From NCBI GenBank assembly GCA_003952965.2, contig CM025849.1, positions 14,330,949-14,394,948 of the forward strand: a DNA stretch of 64,000 nt, in the 5' to 3' direction. Under the pieces are notes generated by a model. That model searched no databases and was not told the DNA's origin. It saw nothing but the letters and a program-made list of their open reading frames with translations. This DNA comes from Morella rubra (taxonomy: Eukaryota > Streptophyta > Magnoliopsida > Fagales > Myricaceae). Of this stretch, positions 58,831 through 64,000 are shown piece by piece (position 1 is the stretch's first letter; every line of letters starts with the position of its first letter). The position numbers were made by a program, and so were the translations under genes.

Positions 58831-61105
58831 TGTAATAGCCTAGACCGTTAAAACCTCTAGCGCTATCTTATAGTAATATACACATTTTTTAATCGTTAAG
58901 CAAGCCGATTCTTCTCAGTGGGAGAATCATTAAGCAACAAGTTTTTCTAAGTAATATACACGCTCAGGCTCTTTTATTCATATAGTAGTAAAACAAAAGA
59001 GAACCAATAGCTTCATATGCACATACTACAAAAAGTACATAAAGAAAACTACAGCCAAAGACTAACTATGACAGAATAAACTGGAGAACCCTAGTTCTCG
59101 TCTTCAAAGTCACTTAGTTCTGATAGGTCAAAATAATTGTTAGAGTTCGGGGTTATCCACCGATGACCCCGGCCATTAACCAAAATTGCTAAGTCTCTGG
59201 TGACCCAAACATAGAATTTCAACTCTAGGATAATCTGACCATGGCTTATAACCTTCGTGAACTCTCCTAAGCACACCTCAGACATCTACTAAAAGCATTT
59301 AACAAATAATGGTGAATCCAAATGACTCAGTAAAGCCAGTTGTGAGTCCAAAAATTAACCCAAGAGGGGGGGGGGGGGTTAATTGGGTTTATCAAAAATT
59401 TATCCCTTTTTGATAAAAACTCATATCTGAAAAATATCACTTTGGTTTAGCAAATAAAACATAGATCTGAATATGTTTAATGACTACCCCAAAGGAAAAA
59501 TGGTAAATAGTAAAGTGATAATGACCAAGAAGCAATAAATGAAAGCAATAAGTACGAGAGTAGGGAAGAGAGATAACACTGCTATTTTTAGGTGGTTCAG
59601 CCAAGAATTGCTACGTCCACCCCCAAGGCTATTGCCTTCCTTGGGCTTGTCCACTATAATCCAATAGTGTCTACAACTTAGCTTCTAGGTGCTAAGTAAC
59701 CGTTACAAAAGTTTTCCCGAGCTCACTCTTCAACTCGTCACAAATCTCAAAGCCTATCAGATTTTTTCTATCCTCATGGGTAGGCCCAAGTGTATCCCAC
59801 ACTCAAACGTTTCTCAAAGTTTAATGAGATGAATGAATAAACAATAGCTCTCAAAGCCAAATCAGCAAAAATAAATCTAAATGGCTAAAGATGATGATGA
59901 TGACAGCAATGGCAGACCAGATCTTCTTGAAAAACATGCAGCCTTTATCTTTTGCATTTTTCTCTCTCTTTTTGAAAGCTTGGTCAGCAATGATGATGTA
60001 GGAAGACGAAAAGTATGTAAAAGTCTCTCTTTCTCTCTCCATAAGGTTCCCTTTATAGGTCATCAGTCTTGAGGGATCCAGTGGGCCTTTTTGGAATGTT
60101 GGAGAGGTGCCCTAAGTGCTACATCATCTTGATTTGCATGCTGAACGTTGTTTTTTAAAATAGTGCTACCGCAATATGTGCTGACACATATACACTTATG
60201 TGTTGACACCTTCATTGAGTCTGGAACTTGCTCGCAAGTGCCTATGGCATGTGTCGACACTTCTTTCACCATGTGTCGACACCTTCTTGGCAATGGGAGT
60301 TTTTCAGTGCTTTTTGATATCCAATCTTTTTCAATTCAACAAGAAAACTCCTATAATGAAAAATATCATAATTTAGGTCCAAGCCATGGAGTTTAAATCA
60401 AATGTAGGGCATAAATAATTTATAATAAAGTTTAAATATAATTGAGTACTCTTAATTGAATAGTGGATTGACAACCACATATCCTAAAAATACTCCAAAG
60501 CATTTTGTCATTTGTTATCATCAAAATCGAGTTAGATAGCTCAAGATGAACCTTGGGCTAACACCAGTGGTTAGTAAAATAGATAGTAGATAGCATGAAA
60601 AGACATTGAAGAAACTCGTTCATCAATGCAATAATAAAAGGTGAAAATAAAGGAAAAGACTCATTTCTTTAATAATGATCTTTTCAATTTTCAACCGCCA
60701 CCTTCCAATCTCACTCCCAGAGTGAATCACTGGGCCAGAGTGATATATGTAATCTCCATATTGTGCGGCATTACTCACAGAGTAGAATACGGTTCGTATT
60801 GTTCGGCATTTCTCCCAGAGTAGAATACAGTATCCTTATAAAGGATCTTTCCGCGTATGACGGAGCGACCAGGATGCCACAACATGTGGTACATATCCTC
60901 CTATGCACAGTACTATCACAACTTCAAAGCATAAGTTAAGTATGCATATCTCGTGTCAATGCCCATACATATCATACATGATATGCAATACCTTAACAAT
61001 ATCTTAGTTCTTAAACTTCCCTTTCCAAAGTGTAAGTTAAGTGTGCATGTCTCATGTCAATGCATGTACATATCATACATGATATGCTATACCTTAACCA
61101 TTTCC
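58831..61105 (-). repeat. Probable third long LTR, inverted and interrupted
   Basis: Begins TGTAATAGCCTAGACCG on the plus strand, which as a minus-strand LTR would be a CA end. The minus frame at 59091-59285 ends LSELSDFEDEN, an acidic end like the one in the LTR at 55480-58830. After an inserted repeat (59345 to about 60430), 60440-61105 continues with features such as a 75-bp segment present twice (60922-60996 and 61022-61099) and two copies of CCCAGAGTAGAATAC-like words (60765-60840). That the two parts belong together is inference. Confidence 0.4.
59345..60430 (+). repeat. Repeat element, arm 1 of an inverted pair
   Basis: Starts near AACCCAAGAG followed by 13 Gs (59366-59378). Positions 59700-60290 match the reverse complement of 63405-64000 throughout, including TTTTCCCGAGCTCACTCTTCAA and GGCCTTTTT, then GAATGTTGGAGAGGTGCC. 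No long coding frame. The family was not recognised; a non-autonomous retrotransposon is likely because of the transcribed-leader look of 59600-59860. Contains four GTGTYGACAC-like palindromes. Confidence 0.65.
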
Positions 61106-61167
61106 CTTGGAAATCAGAAAAACATGAATTGAAAGAAAGTTGTTGTGAAGGAAAAAACAACACCTCG

Positions 61168-61852
61168 ATTTCATGGTTAACGTGGTTGTCAAGAATGCGC
61201 CGAAGCCTCTTGAGGAGCATGTGGAGAAATTGGAGAAGGAGATTCAGTCCTTCCTGACCGACTTTGATGAGGAGCACATTAAAGTTTGTGAAACGTAGGG
61301 GAATATGATCGTCGAATCAAAATAGTCCAAAAGTCCTATCTTCGTCAGATCTACATGCACATATTTTGTCTAGAGAGAAAATTTCTTAGAGAGAGAAAGT
61401 CTCAAAATTAAAAATAAAGTCCTTCCTCTCAAATGAATTTCTGAGCCTTTTATAATGGCTTGCCCAGAACTGAACTGTGCTAATGCGTGGGATCTTTAGG
61501 GATCTCAAATCTTGGCCGTAGGATAGTCATGAAAAACTCTTTTTCATTAACTCCCTTATATTCTGTAATCCGAATTTATGGGCTTCTACAAATTGTGATC
61601 ATGTCCATTAACATATCACAATTGACCCCTGAGATAATGAGATTATTTTTGTGAAATCCTTTTTGCTAACAATTATATGCTTATTTATCCTTCCACCATA
61701 CTATATTCCACATGAGCAATAGGATCGGAATAATATCACTGATAAAATCCGTAGCTCATATAATTCTTAATTCTCAGTATGTATCTAGTTGGACTCTCAA
61801 AAGTTTCTAAAAAATTATTTTCAAAAATAATTATTTAATATACATATTATAT

Positions 61853-61907
<55 letters not shown>

Positions 61908-62748
61908 CGTGAAAAATATTTTTTCACAAAACCTCACTACGCAGTGATTTTATTTGAGTCCAAACAATCTACAACCATAATGAATATACTGCCTTATCAA
62001 GAGATTGGTGGATTCTATATTGAGCAATTATACAAATTCACTTACTATGCACAAGGCTCAACATTATCTAAATATTTGATCTGCGAAGATCATCACCAAA
62101 TGACTCAGTCAAAGCACAAGCACATAACAAGTAAACCTGCATAACTCTCTTAGGTCTAAGGACAACATAAGCTAATTGTGTTGAATACCATTCTTTACAT
62201 CAGTGATCGTTTCCATAAGGTATTCATATTTGATCTGTTTAGTGCATGTACTCTTACATTGCACCCACTCATCTGCTTAAGTCACCACCTCAATGACGGA
62301 GTCCATCATTCTATCTTATAGAGGCACAACGAGCGTAGATCTATTTGTACATTTTCATGTATCATAATCTAGAACAAAGTGAGTTAACAAAGATCCGAAA
62401 AATCATACTCCCCGCCTCCGATTCATTAATCATTGGCTTGACTTTTCTACAATGTTGCTCAACAGTATGACATCTAATGTCATCGTAAACATGACATCTT
62501 ATATCATTGCATGTACCCAAAATAATAATATACAAGTGATCAATTAATAACAATAATCATAACAACAATTATCTCATAATCATTCAAAATTGTTTGGTTT
62601 TGAGGGCAAACATCTAACAGCACAAAGATGCACTGCTTTGTAATGAGACGGTTATTGCTCACATGAAGGTGATACAAAAGACCCTCGAGGAGTTTAGGTC
62701 AAGGGCAGATTTTGTAACAGTTGTGACGTCTTTTGGTGATGATCTTTA
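61168..62748 (+). pseudogene. Short coding-like segment split by a solo LTR
   Basis: The plus strand reads an open frame from about 61174 (MVNVVVKNAPKPLEEHVEKL) to 61278. The same frame can be continued after the inserted LTR and one copy of its 5-bp duplication, from 62620 to the stop near 62748 (VIAHMKVIQKTLEEFRSRAD, then a short tail). It is rich in Glu, Lys and Leu, like a coiled coil. No known family was recognised. It could be the last exon of a host gene or of a transposon. The insertion would have disrupted it. Confidence 0.45.
61279..62619 (-). mobile_element. Solo copia LTR with perfect 5-bp target duplication
   Basis: Aligns over its length with the copia-1 LTRs and is flanked by GCACA at 61274-61278 and 62620-62624. 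No internal element sequence is attached. It contains an extended TA/AT microsatellite at 61861-61905. It arose by recombination between two LTRs of one insertion. Confidence 0.9.
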
Positions 62749-63404
62749 GATTTTTAGTTTTTACAATGGATTTTGTGTTTTTATTTGCGTATTTGGGACA
62801 TCATGTTTATATTTTGGATATGCACTGATTTTTATTATAGTTTATGAGTTCGTTTTGTTTTTTTATATTTTTTCGACATTTAGATACATAAATTGACTGA
62901 AATACCCTTTCGATGACAAAATTACCATTATTGCAAAGTTAAATAGTTAAATAAAATACGTATTTAAATAAAATCTAAGTACATTATATATATATATATA
63001 AACAATTAATAATGGTCCATCAAATAAGTAATATAAGAATTTAAATAAAATCTAAGTACAAATTTACATAAACAATTAATAGCGATTGATCAAATAAAAA
63101 TTATAAGAATATATATAAAATCTAAGTATATATATCTAAGTACAGATATGTTGTTAAATAAAATTAAATAACGATTGACTATGGAAAACATGTTTAGGTT
63201 GTTCATGTTATATCATAGATACATAGTCAAAGAGTTATTAGCATGAGGCATGTATTAAGATAGCATCATAAATAAAAAAAATATATATCATAATTCAGTC
63301 ATTTTTTTAGTTTATAAATTGTTTTTTTAATAATTAAGATAACAGATCGATGGTCACACAAGAGATCGATGGATGCTACATGTGTGAAGCACAATGTCAA
63401 CACA
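62749..63404. other. AT-rich stretch with short direct repeats
   Basis: Between about 62950 and 63135 a unit containing AAATAAAATCTAAGTACA, then AACAATTAATA, then CAAATAA, then ATAAGAAT occurs at least twice, with a third partial copy. No coding motif seen. Confidence 0.5.
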
Positions 63405-64000
63405 TGAGAAGATAGTGTCGAAAACTGGTGAAGGAAGTGTTGACATATGCCACAGGCACCTGCGAGTCATTTTCAGGCTTGAAGAAGGTGTCGACATATA
63501 GGCATATATGTGTTGACACATGTTGTTGGAATGCTATTTTTAAAACGATGACTCAACATTGATTTTCAGATGTAGTGGCACTTAAGGCACCTCTCCAACA
63601 TTCTAAAAAGGCCCTTGGGACCCCCCCAAGACTAAAGACCTATAAAAACAACATTATGGAGAGAGAAAAGGTACCTTTTGCATCTCTTGCATCATCAATC
63701 TTGACCTAGCCTCCAAAGAGAGAGAAAAGAGCAAAAGAACAAAGCTACACGTTTCCCAAGAGATCTACTACTGTCTTGCTACCATCACTGTTAGATCTTG
63801 TCTTCTAGCCCTCTATTAAGCTTTATATTTGCTGATCTAGCTTTTAGAGCTATTCTTTATCATGCCTATCATTAAACCTTTAAAAAACTTTTAAGTGTGG
63901 GATACACTTGGCCTACCCGTGAGGATAGAAGAAGTCTCATAGGCTCTGAGATTTGTGGTTTGATTTGAAGAGTGAGCTCGGGAAAACTCTTGTAACGGTT
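63405..64000 (-). repeat. Repeat element, arm 2 of the inverted pair, cut by window edge
   Basis: Reverse complement of 59700-60290 with moderate divergence, including GGCCTACCCGTGAGGATAGAA and GAGTGAGCTCGGGAAAACTC. The element continues beyond the window. Confidence 0.7.

Noticed and set aside
59341-59400. Run of 13 G residues as a possible G-quadruplex
   Set aside because: A single homopolymer run at a repeat start; it may also be a sequencing or assembly artefact.

Overview
This is nuclear DNA from a flowering plant, most likely a dicot. It is AT-rich, its genes carry introns with GT-AG borders, and most of it is nested transposable elements. No bacterial operons, rRNA, tRNA or CRISPR arrays were seen. 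The only host genes that look intact are two tandem minus-strand genes for cyclic nucleotide-gated ion channels (CNGC). Each can be read as seven exons: gene 1 at 29472-42539 (about 683 aa) and gene 2 at 46904-50732 (about 659 aa). A 185-bp scrap of a third CNGC copy lies at 28387-28571. Exons 3 to 6 have identical lengths in the two genes, so they are local duplicates. Gene 1 differs by a 9.8-kb third intron filled with transposons and by an altered pore motif (GNG where gene 2 has GQN).

Left part (1-28221): an internally deleted CACTA element (1-3022); an unassigned stretch; a full-length decayed Ty1/copia element on the minus strand (4257-12574) with two LTRs, primer site and target duplication; a MITE; a block of about seven 115-bp tandem repeats; then a second deleted CACTA element (14857-28221). 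That second CACTA holds a 3.2-kb solo LTR (5-bp duplication AATGT), which in turn holds a 4.2-kb hAT element (8-bp duplication GTGTATAT).

Middle (28222-50732): the CNGC cluster. Intron 3 of gene 1 contains a truncated copia piece and the most complete CACTA copy (about 33750-41281), which still shows the transposase-associated, tnp2, DUF4218 and DUF4216 regions and a second ORF, all with broken frames. The space between the genes holds a MITE with an 11-bp duplication, a gypsy-like LTR piece, a copia pol piece, a LINE tail with poly(A), and a CACTA-type end.

Right part (50733-64000): a 5'-truncated copia with a long open reverse transcriptase frame, the 5' end of another CACTA, a second long LTR, a likely third long LTR in the opposite direction, a repeat present in two inverted copies (the second runs off the window), and a short coding-like segment split by a solo copia LTR with duplication GCACA.

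Nothing here is convincingly a new biological system. The observations most worth checking are the pore motif change in CNGC gene 1, its transposon-filled intron, the deletion junction shared by two CACTA copies, the GATCGATC-rich CACTA ends, the 40-bp perfect palindrome near the hAT end, and paired 10-bp palindromes spaced 22 bp apart in the right-hand inverted repeat. All homology calls come from reading the sequence by eye; no search was run.
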